A DNA stretch of 64,000 nt, from NCBI GenBank assembly GCA_030527285.1, contig JAUNBC010000005.1, positions 1 through 64,000 of the forward strand, in the 5' to 3' direction. Under the pieces are notes generated by a model. It was not told the origin of the DNA. It made no database searches and worked only from the letters and a program-made list of their open reading frames with translations. The stretch's first letter is position 1, and the number at the start of each line of letters is the position of its first letter. Of this stretch, positions 1 to 8,133 are shown one piece after another. Origin of the DNA: Bacillota bacterium (lineage in GTDB: Bacteria; Bacillota; Dehalobacteriia; UBA4068). The position numbers and the translations under genes were made by a program.

Positions 1-13
1 CGGGCGGTTTTTT

Positions 14-38
14 GTAGCGAACGCTTTGCGTTCGCTAC
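14..38. repeat. Perfect 11-bp inverted repeat with TTT loop
   Basis: GTAGCGAACGC and its exact reverse complement are separated by TTT. It follows a T-run at 8-13 that looks like the tail of a terminator from a gene left of the window. It lies immediately before the truncated transposase, so it may be a terminator, an IS-associated hairpin or a junction. Confidence 0.6.
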
Positions 39-47
39 TCACTAAAG

Positions 48-758
48 TTGAACAATATGCGCCGCCGGAATCCTCATGCCGGCCTGGTGGTGTTCTGGGT
101 CAAGCTCCGGCAGCGAGGCTACGCCAGATCCATCTCCGGCCTGTACAGGTTTTTAAGAAAACAAGGGCAAATGGCCGTCAAGCTGCCCAATCCCAAATAC
201 ATACCCAAGCCCTATGAGCAGATGCAATATCCAGGACAACGCGGACAGATCGACGTCAAATTTGTCCCCTCCGCCTGCTTGGCAGGCGAAGCGGCAGAGC
301 AAAAGTTCTACCAGTACACCTTCATCGACGAATACTCTCGCTTCCGCTATCTTGAAGCATTCCGGGAACACAGCACCTATTCCTCAGCCCTATTTCTCCG
401 CCATGTGGCGGAGCGCTTCCCCTTCGTGATCGAATGTGTGCAGACGGACAACGGCTTAGAGTTCACCAACAGACTTAATTCCAATGCTACAAAACGGAAG
501 ACTCTCTTTGAAAAGACCGCCGCCGAGCTGGGTATTCAGCACAAGCTGATCAAACCGTTTACCCCACGCCACAACGGCAAGGTAGAGCGCAGTCACCGCA
601 AGGATAACGAGGAGTTCTACGCTTCTCACAGCTTCTATTCTTTTGATGATTTCAAGGCTCAACTCGCTGTCCGGCAACGTCAGTACAACAATTTCCCCAT
701 GCGTCCCCTGAATTGGCGATCACCTAAACACGTCCTGTCCGCTTTCCCTGATGTGTAA
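48..758 (+). pseudogene. IS481-type DDE transposase, 5'-truncated
   Basis: The product is the catalytic half of an IS481/IS3-like transposase (rve integrase core). The three acidic residues are visible in the contexts GQIDVKF, QTDNGLEF and GKVERSHRKDNEEF. The reading frame opens only at a stop near 15-17, and no N-terminal helix-turn-helix precedes the catalytic core. At about 236 residues it is clearly shorter than a complete IS481 transposase of 300 or more. I therefore read it as a remnant that cannot transpose by itself. The frame could use the TTG at 48 or the ATG at 57, neither with a good ribosome-binding site. It ends about 20 bp before the stop of the convergent abiA-like gene. Confidence 0.8.
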
Positions 759-763
759 TAAAT

Positions 764-779
764 CATTGACAAACCTACA
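764..779. repeat. Candidate right terminal inverted repeat of the IS remnant
   Basis: On the minus strand this reads TGTAGGTTTGTCAATG. It begins with TG, lies just after the transposase stop, and ends one base before the abiA-like stop codon. The left partner is not visible in the window, so the call rests on position and on the TG start only. Confidence 0.3.
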
Positions 780-780
780 G

Positions 781-2700
781 CTATTTGTGCTTTTCAATAT
801 ATCCGTATATCAATTTTGAAAGTGCTTTTACGGATTCACTCAAGTCTTCCGATGTGTTGTTGCTATCAAGTAATTCAGATGACGAATGGGATAGTGGATT
901 TGCATTTCTCAATTTATGTGCAGCTTTTATTACAGCTTCACTTCCCTCAATTTCAGAGTAAAACCTTATGAATGCACCTTCTTTGTAGAAGCCATTGTAA
1001 TTTGGTTTTTTAAGTGTTGGATCATTTCCAAATGCAAAATCCAAATTTGCTGTTACCCGATCAAAATAGTTTTTGTAATAAGCAAAAGCAGCCATATAAT
1101 TTGCCCGTTTCATCTCACATAGGTGCATAAAATAGAGATAATAGGTTTTGTTATCTTGGGCAATTATTTCGTTCAATTTCTTTACCTTCCAAAAATCAAA
1201 ACAATTGATTGTACTACTTTTGCAATGATAAAAGTAGTAACTATAAAGATTTCGATGCCGGTTAGAAAGAATATCCAGCAAATCTATGTGCCTAAATTTG
1301 CTTTGTATTAAGTACGAAATCGCTATGGTTGTATCATAGGAGTTCCACTTGTCTAAACGGTTTTTTCTGAACAGCTGATTCAAGAAACCTTTAATAGCTT
1401 TATCACTTTTAGTCTTCATAATCATTACTGTAAGCCGTTTGGGGTCAAGATTGATAAATGATATGCTTTGTTCGACAAGTCCGACAATTTCTCTTACTAC
1501 AGGCTCAGATTGTAACTCATCCTCGTCTTCATATACAAAATAATTGAAAACCTCGCTCGGGGTAAATTCTATATCGTCAGAAGAAAAATGCTTATTGACC
1601 AATTCGCTGTATCTTTCAATATCAATACTGTCCAAAAGCAATTCGATAGACAGATCATTCAAAAAACGATATAGCGCACCAGAGAACAGTTCCTCAATGT
1701 TATGCGTTTGCCCGTTAAAGTATTCATCATACAATGATTTTTTGAGTTCTTGGTTGATTTCTTTTGATTCTTTCAAACAGCACTTCTTAGCGTTTAGTGC
1801 CAGTCCGAATTTCTTTAGAATTGACGAATACTCATTTCTGATTTCATTGTATGCTTCGCGCAAATATCCGATAGGTTTGTCTGATGAAATAAGAATATAC
1901 ATATCGTCCACATAACGCACGATACGAAAAGACGAAAAGGTCTTAATATTCGCCGATATGTACTCGTGCAATACTTTGTCTGCAACATCAAGATAAACCA
2001 CGGTTGCAAGAAATGACGATGCAACACTATTTTCAATTAGAGGAAATCTACCATTACCACAATACAAAAGCAATTCCTTAAACAAGTGAAGATGTGTTTG
2101 GGAGAAAGCTACTGTTTCAAAATTACAAACTTCATCAATTTGTGAAATTAACTTATCAACACTTATATTTGCAAAGAAATTGGTAATGTCTGTTTTGATG
2201 AAATATTGATATTCATCAATAGAAGCATTAAGTTCTTTGAAAAAATCGTCATAGTCCTGCTTATATTTGGGGCGTAAATGCTCATAGTTTCCAGCGTAAT
2301 AAACTGATATATCGGATGGTCTGATAGAAGTATAGCGATTATGAATTTCCATTCCTATTGACTGCAAAACCAAATACAAAACAGGTCCTATGAGGGACGA
2401 ATCACGAAAGCTACCGTCTCCCTTTTGCAAAAAGTTTTCTGACTGGTGCATAACAGGAGGAAAAAGGACAAATGAGCCTGTTTTGATATGGCAATTGTAA
2501 AATTCCTCCCCAGCAATTACTTTTTTGTCCTCAGGGGAGAGTTTAGTGAATGGAAACCATTGAAGATAGGCTTTTTGCGAACCGCTTTTTAAGGAAAAGA
2601 ACATATTACATATATTTTTCCAAGTGTCGTAAGAAATTCCGAACATATCTACCACCCTGTCCTGCAAGCTACTTATTGTCTGTAGACTTATTGTATTCAC
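781..2700 (-). CDS. abiA: AbiA-type abortive-infection reverse transcriptase with C-terminal HEPN motif
   Basis: A 639-residue protein with a reverse-transcriptase-like domain in the N-terminal half: motif A TDITNFF (D171) and the hallmark YVDD box at 263-266, with a motif-B-like region at about 217-241. The C-terminal tail carries R598-N-x5-H605, the R-x(4-6)-H signature of HEPN ribonucleases. Length and domain order fit the lactococcal AbiA phage-exclusion family. Abi RTs are known to make untemplated DNA and to block phage growth; that this one does so is inferred. The start is a GTG with no clear ribosome-binding site; the ATG at codon 19 follows a GGTGG and is an alternative. The gene is AT-rich compared with the rest of the window. 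It is divergent from the XRE regulator, 32 bp apart. Confidence 0.85.
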   Translation of the reverse strand: MNTISLQTISSLQDRVVDMFGISYDTWKNICNMFFSLKSGSQKAYLQWFPFTKLSPEDKKVIAGEEFYNCHIKTGSFVLFPPVMHQSENFLQKGDGSFRDSSLIGPVLYLVLQSIGMEIHNRYTSIRPSDISVYYAGNYEHLRPKYKQDYDDFFKELNASIDEYQYFIKTDITNFFANISVDKLISQIDEVCNFETVAFSQTHLHLFKELLLYCGNGRFPLIENSVASSFLATVVYLDVADKVLHEYISANIKTFSSFRIVRYVDDMYILISSDKPIGYLREAYNEIRNEYSSILKKFGLALNAKKCCLKESKEINQELKKSLYDEYFNGQTHNIEELFSGALYRFLNDLSIELLLDSIDIERYSELVNKHFSSDDIEFTPSEVFNYFVYEDEDELQSEPVVREIVGLVEQSISFINLDPKRLTVMIMKTKSDKAIKGFLNQLFRKNRLDKWNSYDTTIAISYLIQSKFRHIDLLDILSNRHRNLYSYYFYHCKSSTINCFDFWKVKKLNEIIAQDNKTYYLYFMHLCEMKRANYMAAFAYYKNYFDRVTANLDFAFGNDPTLKKPNYNGFYKEGAFIRFYSEIEGSEAVIKAAHKLRNANPLSHSSSELLDSNNTSEDLSESVKALSKLIYGYIEKHK

Positions 2701-2732
2701 TAATGTATCATATATAATGGAGGTTAGTAAGT

Positions 2733-2942
2733 ATGGATATCGTAAAAGTATTCGGTTCTAACTTGAAGAAGTACAGAACCGCAATGGGTATATCTCAAGA
2801 GGCTTTTGCGGATAAATGCGGTATGCACCGGACTTATATCAGCGCAATCGAATGTTATCGCAAAAGTATCTCTCTTGAAAACATCCAGCGCATCGCTGAT
2901 GCTCTGGGAATTGAGACATATAAACTGTTTTTGGAGGATTAA
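2733..2942 (+). CDS. Small XRE-family regulator (controller-like)
   Basis: A 69-residue protein that is almost entirely an XRE/lambda-repressor helix-turn-helix; the recognition region is at about residues 19-38 (GISQEAFADKCGMHRTYIS). Size and sequence resemble the C (controller) proteins of restriction-modification systems and the small repressors of mobile elements. An SD GGAGG lies 10 nt before the ATG and a TATAAT box at 2712-2717. The intergenic space with the divergent abiA-like gene is only 32 bp, so one bound regulator could control both. The 178-residue gene starts 3 bp after its stop. Whether it governs the AbiA unit, the restriction operon or only itself cannot be decided from sequence. 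Confidence 0.8.
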   Translation: MDIVKVFGSNLKKYRTAMGISQEAFADKCGMHRTYISAIECYRKSISLENIQRIADALGIETYKLFLED

Positions 2943-2945
2943 ACT

Positions 2946-3482
2946 ATGCCTACTTACACTTGCAAATATAGATTACCGTCCGGTAATCGCTCTCATAAGA
3001 GACAAGCTCTTATTTCCTGCTTTTTGAATGAAGAGGCAGGTATCGGTCGCGGCGATGAAGCTTCTCGTTATCAGTACAATGTAGAATCCTATGAAGGCTA
3101 TGGCATCTTTTTGAAGCGTCCTACACAGCTTAATAAGGGCTTTGACTTTACTGTAAATGTACAAGGAATGTACTTCAAAAAGAATCGAAGATATAGTAAT
3201 CCCAGCCATAACGATATTTTTGAAGCATTAGTTTGTTGCAGAGACGAGTGCCCCGAAGAATATGATGCTGTCAAATCTGCCATCATTGCCATATATGAAT
3301 GTGATGACATTGACTTATCGCATATTGAAGCATTTTTTCTTGATTATGAAGGCAGACAGCGTCCTATTCAGATAATCCTTTTGGCAATTAAATGGCTGTT
3401 CATGGAACAAGATTGTGCTTACTGGAATTACTCCGGACGGCAGATGCTTTTTGACGGACTTGCTGAGCGTGGTTTAGTTTGA
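2946..3482 (+). CDS. Unrecognised 178-residue protein coupled to the XRE regulator
   Basis: I do not recognise this family. It is soluble and mixed in charge, has no signal peptide or membrane segment, and begins with a basic N-terminal part (YRLPSGNRSHKRQ). It contains scattered cysteines, including a CC pair near residue 97, and an acidic stretch ECDDIDLSHIEAFFLDYE near 138-155. It starts 3 bp after the regulator's stop behind GGAGG, so the two are almost certainly co-transcribed. It converges on the methyltransferase gene with a 3-bp gap. The location between an AbiA-type gene and a restriction operon suggests a defence role, which is inference from context only. Confidence 0.75.
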   Translation: MPTYTCKYRLPSGNRSHKRQALISCFLNEEAGIGRGDEASRYQYNVESYEGYGIFLKRPTQLNKGFDFTVNVQGMYFKKNRRYSNPSHNDIFEALVCCRDECPEEYDAVKSAIIAIYECDDIDLSHIEAFFLDYEGRQRPIQIILLAIKWLFMEQDCAYWNYSGRQMLFDGLAERGLV

Positions 3483-3485
3483 TGT

Positions 3486-4232
3486 TCATTTTCTAAACAC
3501 AAACAGATACTCATGGGCAATCAGCAGAAAGTTATACTTCACGCTGTTTGTTTTCCAATATCCTGTAGCCTTGCAGTTATGCTGTTCCTTGATTATTATC
3601 TCTTTCAATTTGAAACCTGCTTCTTCAAAAACACGCATAACATCAAAAGACATAGGGATCATATGACCCTTTTGACGAGTATCGCCCATCAGAACAGCGC
3701 AAAACTTATCTTTTTTCAGCACACGGTAGCTCTCTTTGGCTACCGTGTTCATTGCCTCGAGGAAATCCTTGACCTTTAAGTGTGACAAGTCATCGGGAAT
3801 ATCCTCGCTATACTGGATAATGTCGGCGTAGGGTGGATGAGTACAAATAAGGTCAATACCTCCGTCTGGGATGAAATCCAAATGCCGAGCATCGCCTTTA
3901 TGGATATAAACTTTGCCATTAGCACCCTCGTGTTCAAAATTGGTTTTCTCTTTACATCGTTCAAGGGCAACGTCGTTTACATCAACACCGATAATATCAC
4001 GATTCAGCAGTTTCGCTTCTACAAGAGTTGTCCCGCCGCCAGCAAACTGGTCAAGTACCAAATCCCCCTCCTGTGAGTATCGAAGCAGAATATTTCGAGG
4101 GATATAGGGCGACCAGTTCCCACGCCACTTTGCATCGTGTGTTGCCCAATCACCACGCTTTGGAAAAGACCAATGCGTAGTCATTTCAAGCTCAAAATCT
4201 TCCGGCTCCCATTTTGTAATTTTCTTTGCCAT
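3486..4232 (-). CDS. Second amino-methyltransferase (N4/N6 class) of the DpnII-like operon
   Basis: A 248-residue DNA methyltransferase of the N4-cytosine/N6-adenine class. The SAM-binding motif DQFAGGGTT is at 61-69 and precedes the catalytic THPPY at 131-135, the order of beta-class enzymes. THPPY departs from the DPPY typical of GATC adenine methylases and is nearer to the SPPY of N4-cytosine enzymes, so the target base is uncertain. It occupies the place of DpnA (M2.DpnII) in the pneumococcal system. Its ATG overlaps the stop of the endonuclease gene by one base (TAATG), so translation is coupled. The operon order here is Dam, endonuclease, second methylase, unlike dpnM-dpnA-dpnB. Confidence 0.8.
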   Translation of the reverse strand: MAKKITKWEPEDFELEMTTHWSFPKRGDWATHDAKWRGNWSPYIPRNILLRYSQEGDLVLDQFAGGGTTLVEAKLLNRDIIGVDVNDVALERCKEKTNFEHEGANGKVYIHKGDARHLDFIPDGGIDLICTHPPYADIIQYSEDIPDDLSHLKVKDFLEAMNTVAKESYRVLKKDKFCAVLMGDTRQKGHMIPMSFDVMRVFEEAGFKLKEIIIKEQHNCKATGYWKTNSVKYNFLLIAHEYLFVFRK

Positions 4233-5092
4233 TACTTAAAAACCTCTGATATGATACCGTCTTCCAAATCCTTGATGTTGTAGATATGCTCCATTACATC
4301 AAAAGTTTCTTCAAGGTTGTTGCGAGCGCTTGTCCATCCCTTGCCATCAGTAAACCAAACAAAGGTAAATCCAGCAATGGTGTCAGTTTCCAACGCAAGA
4401 GTTTTGTAGCTGCGAGCCGTCTCATTGAGCTTGCTGCCGCCACTTCCATAGAAATTCGTTTCGACGACATAAATCATATCAGCGGTTTTTACAACAAAAT
4501 CAAAACGCTTTTCCATCTTACCTTGATTGGAGATAGCGGATAAATCGATCCCCCATTTTTCTGTAATCTGATGGATATACATTTCCTTGAAATAGGTTTC
4601 GTCCTTAACAAAGCCCGCTTTTTTGATAAAGCTCTCCACCAGATTTTCCATCAAGTGCCCGCCACGATTTTTACGGCCATTGGAATCCAAGCCGGTTTCA
4701 ACACCTGTGGCATAATCGACAAGATTGTTGACAAGGTACTTTGCAATCAAATCAAACAGCCCAGTTTTACGCATGAACACTTTATATTGCTCCACTGGCA
4801 AAGTCGGTTCCTTGAATTTATATGTAAATGCTCCATCACCATCAATGGCATAAATCTCATTTGCACGAACGGCCAATAACAGAGGAATGCATTTCAGCAC
4901 TTCGGGGTATTTTGCAATGAGCTTCTCGAAGTCATTTTCAATATCCGTAGAGCCGATAAGGGAATTGAGGATATTCAATTCCACCTTAATTCCATCAACA
5001 TTGCGATGGACTTTTTCAAAATCAATATAATAGCCATAGTCCGCAATACTGTCACGGAACCCGGCTAACCAAGTGTTAAAGTCTCTCGTCAT
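4232..5092 (-). CDS. dpnB: Type II restriction endonuclease, DpnII/MboI family (GATC)
   Basis: A 286-residue protein very close in length to DpnII (288). The family block GLDSNGRKNRGG is at 134-145. The nuclease core follows, with RFDF (D198), then VVETNFYGSGGSK with E211 and K221, the PD-(D/E)xK-like arrangement of this family. The inferred activity is cleavage of unmethylated GATC, with protection by the adjacent Dam-type enzyme. The start ATG at 5092 follows a purine-rich AGGTAAAG-like site, 12 bp after the Dam stop. Together with both methylases it forms a complete and apparently intact type II system. Confidence 0.92.
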   Translation of the reverse strand: MTRDFNTWLAGFRDSIADYGYYIDFEKVHRNVDGIKVELNILNSLIGSTDIENDFEKLIAKYPEVLKCIPLLLAVRANEIYAIDGDGAFTYKFKEPTLPVEQYKVFMRKTGLFDLIAKYLVNNLVDYATGVETGLDSNGRKNRGGHLMENLVESFIKKAGFVKDETYFKEMYIHQITEKWGIDLSAISNQGKMEKRFDFVVKTADMIYVVETNFYGSGGSKLNETARSYKTLALETDTIAGFTFVWFTDGKGWTSARNNLEETFDVMEHIYNIKDLEDGIISEVFK

Positions 5093-5104
5093 CTTTACCT
5101 CTCC

Positions 5105-6175
5105 TTAAAAATTGCTAATAAGCAATTCTTTAATCTTGCCTCTCGCCTCACTATTGCAGTTAATCATTCGGGTAGCTTCCACACGCTTGATTCTGTGAGA
5201 GGAATAAATATTATCAAAGAAATCGTCTTCTGTATTAGAATTTTTGGGATCGGAATTGCTTACTACGACCTTAGCGCCTTTTCGGTGCATATCATCAACG
5301 AATCGTGCAAGCTCAATCTGTTCCTCATCATTAAACAGATTTTCCGTATATGCTGTAAAGCTGGCCGTATCTGTTATTGGACGGTACGGTGGGTCAAAGT
5401 AAACGAAGGTGTCTTCGTCAATGAAGTCAGCAGACTGTTTGTAATCACCGCAAACAATGGTCACATTCTGCAATTTCTCTGACACGGCACGAAGATTTGC
5501 TTCATCACAAATCATCGGATTCTTATAAGATCCCATAGGCACATTGAAAAGCCCCTTTTTATTCACTCGGAACAAGCCGTTAAAGCAAGTCTTATTGAGG
5601 AAAATCATCAATGCGGCTTTCTCGATATTGATGGTCTCGTCTCCGTTGACTTTCAAATCGTTGAATCGCTCACGCTTTTCCAAATAATACTTTTTGCGAT
5701 AAGCCGTATCCATAGGGACAAATTCGCTCTGCATAACAGCAAGCATATCAAGCAATTCATCAATATCATCTCTAATGATACGATAAGTATTTATAAGCTC
5801 AGCATTAATGTCGCTGATATATACGGCGTCCAAATCGTATCTACTCAAAATATCAAAAAGCACAGCACCGCCGCCCACAAAAGGCTCAGCATATTTTGTG
5901 ATTCTTCCATCTTCAAAAGGGTAATATTTCTGAATTTCGGTAAGAAGTTGCCCCTTGCCGCCAGCCCATTTCAAAAACGGCTTCACTTTCTGGCCTTTGC
6001 TCTGCATATACCGAATGCTTCGTGCATCGACAGGCTTTTCTGCGGTGGTAGGGATAATCCACATTTTCCCAACCATTGTGGCATTGTCGATTCTGTTTTC
6101 AGAACAAAGGACGGCTACTCGTCTTTGAGAGATTCCCCATTTATCAGCAGCCTCTCTGGCTGACATAAATTCCAT
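5105..6175 (-). CDS. dpnM: DNA adenine methylase (Dam/M1.DpnII type) with N-terminal HTH fusion
   Basis: A 356-residue alpha-class (D12) N6-adenine methyltransferase. The SAM motif PFLKWAGGKG is at 66-75, the second conserved block PFVGGGAV near 98-105, and the catalytic DPPY at 261-264. It should methylate GATC and protect the host from the neighbouring endonuclease. The first 60 or so residues are an extra helix-turn-helix module (SAREAADKWGISQRRVAVLC), of a type often found as free small proteins in mobile elements; Dam and DpnM lack it. The start ATG has GGAGG 7 nt upstream, so the extension is translated. It is the first gene of the three-gene restriction operon. Confidence 0.9.
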   Translation of the reverse strand: MEFMSAREAADKWGISQRRVAVLCSENRIDNATMVGKMWIIPTTAEKPVDARSIRYMQSKGQKVKPFLKWAGGKGQLLTEIQKYYPFEDGRITKYAEPFVGGGAVLFDILSRYDLDAVYISDINAELINTYRIIRDDIDELLDMLAVMQSEFVPMDTAYRKKYYLEKRERFNDLKVNGDETINIEKAALMIFLNKTCFNGLFRVNKKGLFNVPMGSYKNPMICDEANLRAVSEKLQNVTIVCGDYKQSADFIDEDTFVYFDPPYRPITDTASFTAYTENLFNDEEQIELARFVDDMHRKGAKVVVSNSDPKNSNTEDDFFDNIYSSHRIKRVEATRMINCNSEARGKIKELLISNF

Positions 6176-6278
6176 AATAACACCTCCAAGTGCGTTCGAT
6201 AATATTATATTCTAAATCTCGAATAATAGCAATACCAATTTCAAAATAACTTGTAGCTTTTTTGTGACTATAAAGCTC

Positions 6279-6311
6279 CGCCGCCCGTTGGAGAATTCCC
6301 AACGGGCGGCG
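6279..6311. repeat. Perfect 13-bp inverted repeat, 7-nt loop
   Basis: CGCCGCCCGTTGG at 6279-6291 pairs exactly with 6299-6311 around AGAATTC. It lies between the restriction operon and guaA. There is no T-run on either strand, so it is not a typical terminator. GGGCGG also occurs at the very start of the window (2-7). Confidence 0.7.
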
Positions 6312-6337
6312 ATATACCATTTGAATAATGAAAAAAT

Positions 6338-6355
6338 GTTGCCAAATAGTTGCCA
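6338..6355. other. Direct repeat GTTGCCA, possible recombinase arm site
   Basis: Two exact GTTGCCA copies are spaced 4 bp apart (6338-6344 and 6349-6355), about 60 bp from the guaA stop. Short direct repeats beside the 3' end of a hot-spot gene are expected for arm sites of a tyrosine recombinase. No integrase gene is present in the window, so this is only suggestive. Confidence 0.3.
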
Positions 6356-6374
6356 CGGAGGGCTGCAAGCCTTA

Positions 6375-6402
6375 AAAAAACCCTGTATTTACAGGCTTTT
6401 TT
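6375..6402 (-). terminator. Intrinsic terminator of guaA
   Basis: A hairpin with stem CCTGT/ACAGG at 6382-6395 is flanked by an A-run and a T-run. It works leftward as the guaA terminator with seven T residues and could also stop rightward transcripts. Confidence 0.75.
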
Positions 6403-6414
6403 GAGCCTCTGAAA

Positions 6415-7968
6415 TCATTCCCACTCGATCGAGGCCGGAGGTTTGGAGGTGATATCATAGACGATGCGGTTGACCTGACGCACTTCGTTGACGATACGGC
6501 GCGAGATCTTGTCCAGCACCTCAAAGGGTATACGCAACCAATCGGCGGTCATAAAATCATCGGTGCTGACGGCGCGCACAGCCACGGTATAATCATAGCT
6601 GCGCTCATCGCCCATCACGCCGACGCTGCGCAGGCCGGTGAGCACGGTGAAATACTGGCTGGCGGCGCGTCCCAACTCGGAGGCGGCGATCTCCTGCCGC
6701 AATATCTCATCGCTGTCACGGACGATACGCAGCTTGTCCTCGGTGATATCGCCGATAATGCGTATCGCCAGCCCCGGCCCGGGGAAAGGCGGCCTCCATA
6801 CCATATCCTCCGGCAGTCCCAGCTCCAGACCCAGCGCGCGCACCTCGTCCTTGAACAGCGGACGCAGCGGCTCCACGATACCGCAAAAGGGCAGCCGCTC
6901 CGGCAAGCCGCCGACATTATGGTGGCTCTTGATCACCATGCCGGTAGCGGAGCCGCTCTCCACTATATCCGGATATATCGTACCCTGCGCGAGAAAGTCC
7001 AGCTTGTCCAGCGAGCGCGCCGTATCGGCGAATACCTCGATGAATTCCGCGCCGATGATCTTGCGCTTGGTCTCAGGATCGCTGACTCCGGCCAGCTTAT
7101 GCAAAAAGCGCCGCGCCGCATCGACCATGATCAGCTTATCGCCGAGCCGCGGCCTGAACACCGCCTCCACCTGCTCAGGCTCATTCTTACGCATCAGCCC
7201 ATGATTGACGCATACCGCCGTCAGCCGCTCGCCGACCGCGCGATGCAGCAAAGCCGCCGCCACCGAGCTGTCCACGCCGCCGGATAAGCCCAGCAACACC
7301 TGCTTATCGCCGACCTGCCTGCGTATAGCCTCTACCGCCTGCTCGGCATAGGACGACATCAGCCAGTCACCGGCGCAGCCGCATACGGCGAACAGGAAAT
7401 TCTGGAACACCTGCCGTCCCTGCGGCGTATGCGTGACCTCAGGATGGAACTGTACGCCGTAGCAGCCGCGTACCGTGTTCTCGAAGGCGGCGCAAGCGCA
7501 ATGTCGGGTATGCGCCACGGCGCGAAAGCCGGGCGGCGCGGCTTTGACCTGCAGCATATGGCTCATCCAGGCCTGCGTTACCTTATCCATGCCGCGCAGC
7601 AGCAGCCCGCCGTCATCGACGCTGACGTCGACCTTGCCGTATTCGCGTTCGGACGGCGATATCACCTCGCCGCCCAGCATCACCGTCATCAGCTGCATAC
7701 CGTAACAGATACCGAGTATCGGCAATCCCAGCTCAAACACGCCCGGGTCGCAATAGGGCGCGTCCGCGTCCAGCACCGAAGCCGGCCCGCCGGAGAAAAT
7801 GATGCCGCGCGGCCGCCGCTCCGCGATCTTGTCCGCCGGCGTATCGTAGGGGATGATCTCGCAATACACGTGCTCGGCACGGATACGGCGCGCGATCAGC
7901 TGCGAGTATTGAGCGCCAAAGTCCAGCAGCAATATCAGATCATGGCTATCGTTTCGTATCCCGCTCAC
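6415..7968 (-). CDS. guaA: GMP synthase (glutamine-hydrolysing)
   Basis: This 517-residue enzyme converts XMP to GMP using ATP and glutamine. The N-terminal class I amidotransferase triad is visible: C88 in GICYGMQ, and H175 and E177 in FHPEV. The ATP pyrophosphatase P-loop SGGVDSS is at 229-235. The protein ends with the family-typical SIEWE. The start is GTG with GGAGG 7 nt upstream. The coding 3' end is where GC-rich chromosome meets the AT-rich defence island; guaA 3' ends are known integration sites for genomic islands, and here the reading frame is intact. Confidence 0.97.
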   Translation of the reverse strand: MSGIRNDSHDLILLLDFGAQYSQLIARRIRAEHVYCEIIPYDTPADKIAERRPRGIIFSGGPASVLDADAPYCDPGVFELGLPILGICYGMQLMTVMLGGEVISPSEREYGKVDVSVDDGGLLLRGMDKVTQAWMSHMLQVKAAPPGFRAVAHTRHCACAAFENTVRGCYGVQFHPEVTHTPQGRQVFQNFLFAVCGCAGDWLMSSYAEQAVEAIRRQVGDKQVLLGLSGGVDSSVAAALLHRAVGERLTAVCVNHGLMRKNEPEQVEAVFRPRLGDKLIMVDAARRFLHKLAGVSDPETKRKIIGAEFIEVFADTARSLDKLDFLAQGTIYPDIVESGSATGMVIKSHHNVGGLPERLPFCGIVEPLRPLFKDEVRALGLELGLPEDMVWRPPFPGPGLAIRIIGDITEDKLRIVRDSDEILRQEIAASELGRAASQYFTVLTGLRSVGVMGDERSYDYTVAVRAVSTDDFMTADWLRIPFEVLDKISRRIVNEVRQVNRIVYDITSKPPASIEWE

Positions 7969-8025
7969 AAAGCTACCTCCGCATATTATGGCGTTGCGAT
8001 TTATCGCTGGTTTGATTATAATTCT

Positions 8026-8104
8026 ACCTTTCCCTCACGGGAGAATCACAGCTATAATATAAACGCTCAAGCTCAAAATTATAATTTCGGCCTGTGCAGC
8101 TATT
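8026..8104. repeat. Diverged repeat, copy 1, upstream of guaA
   Basis: It runs from a CTTTCCCT hairpin half through CAGCTATAA and CGCTCA to TTTCGGCCTGTGC. It matches the block at 8134-8215 in order and spacing but is clearly diverged, and its internal stems are weaker than in copy 2. Confidence 0.6.
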
Positions 8105-8110
8105 CTAACA

Positions 8111-8128
8111 TAACCGCTGACGCGGTTA
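8111..8128. repeat. Hairpin between the two repeat copies
   Basis: TAACCGC and GCGGTTA form a perfect 7-bp stem around TGAC, placed between the two repeat copies in the guaA upstream region. Confidence 0.55.
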
Positions 8129-8133
8129 TTGCC

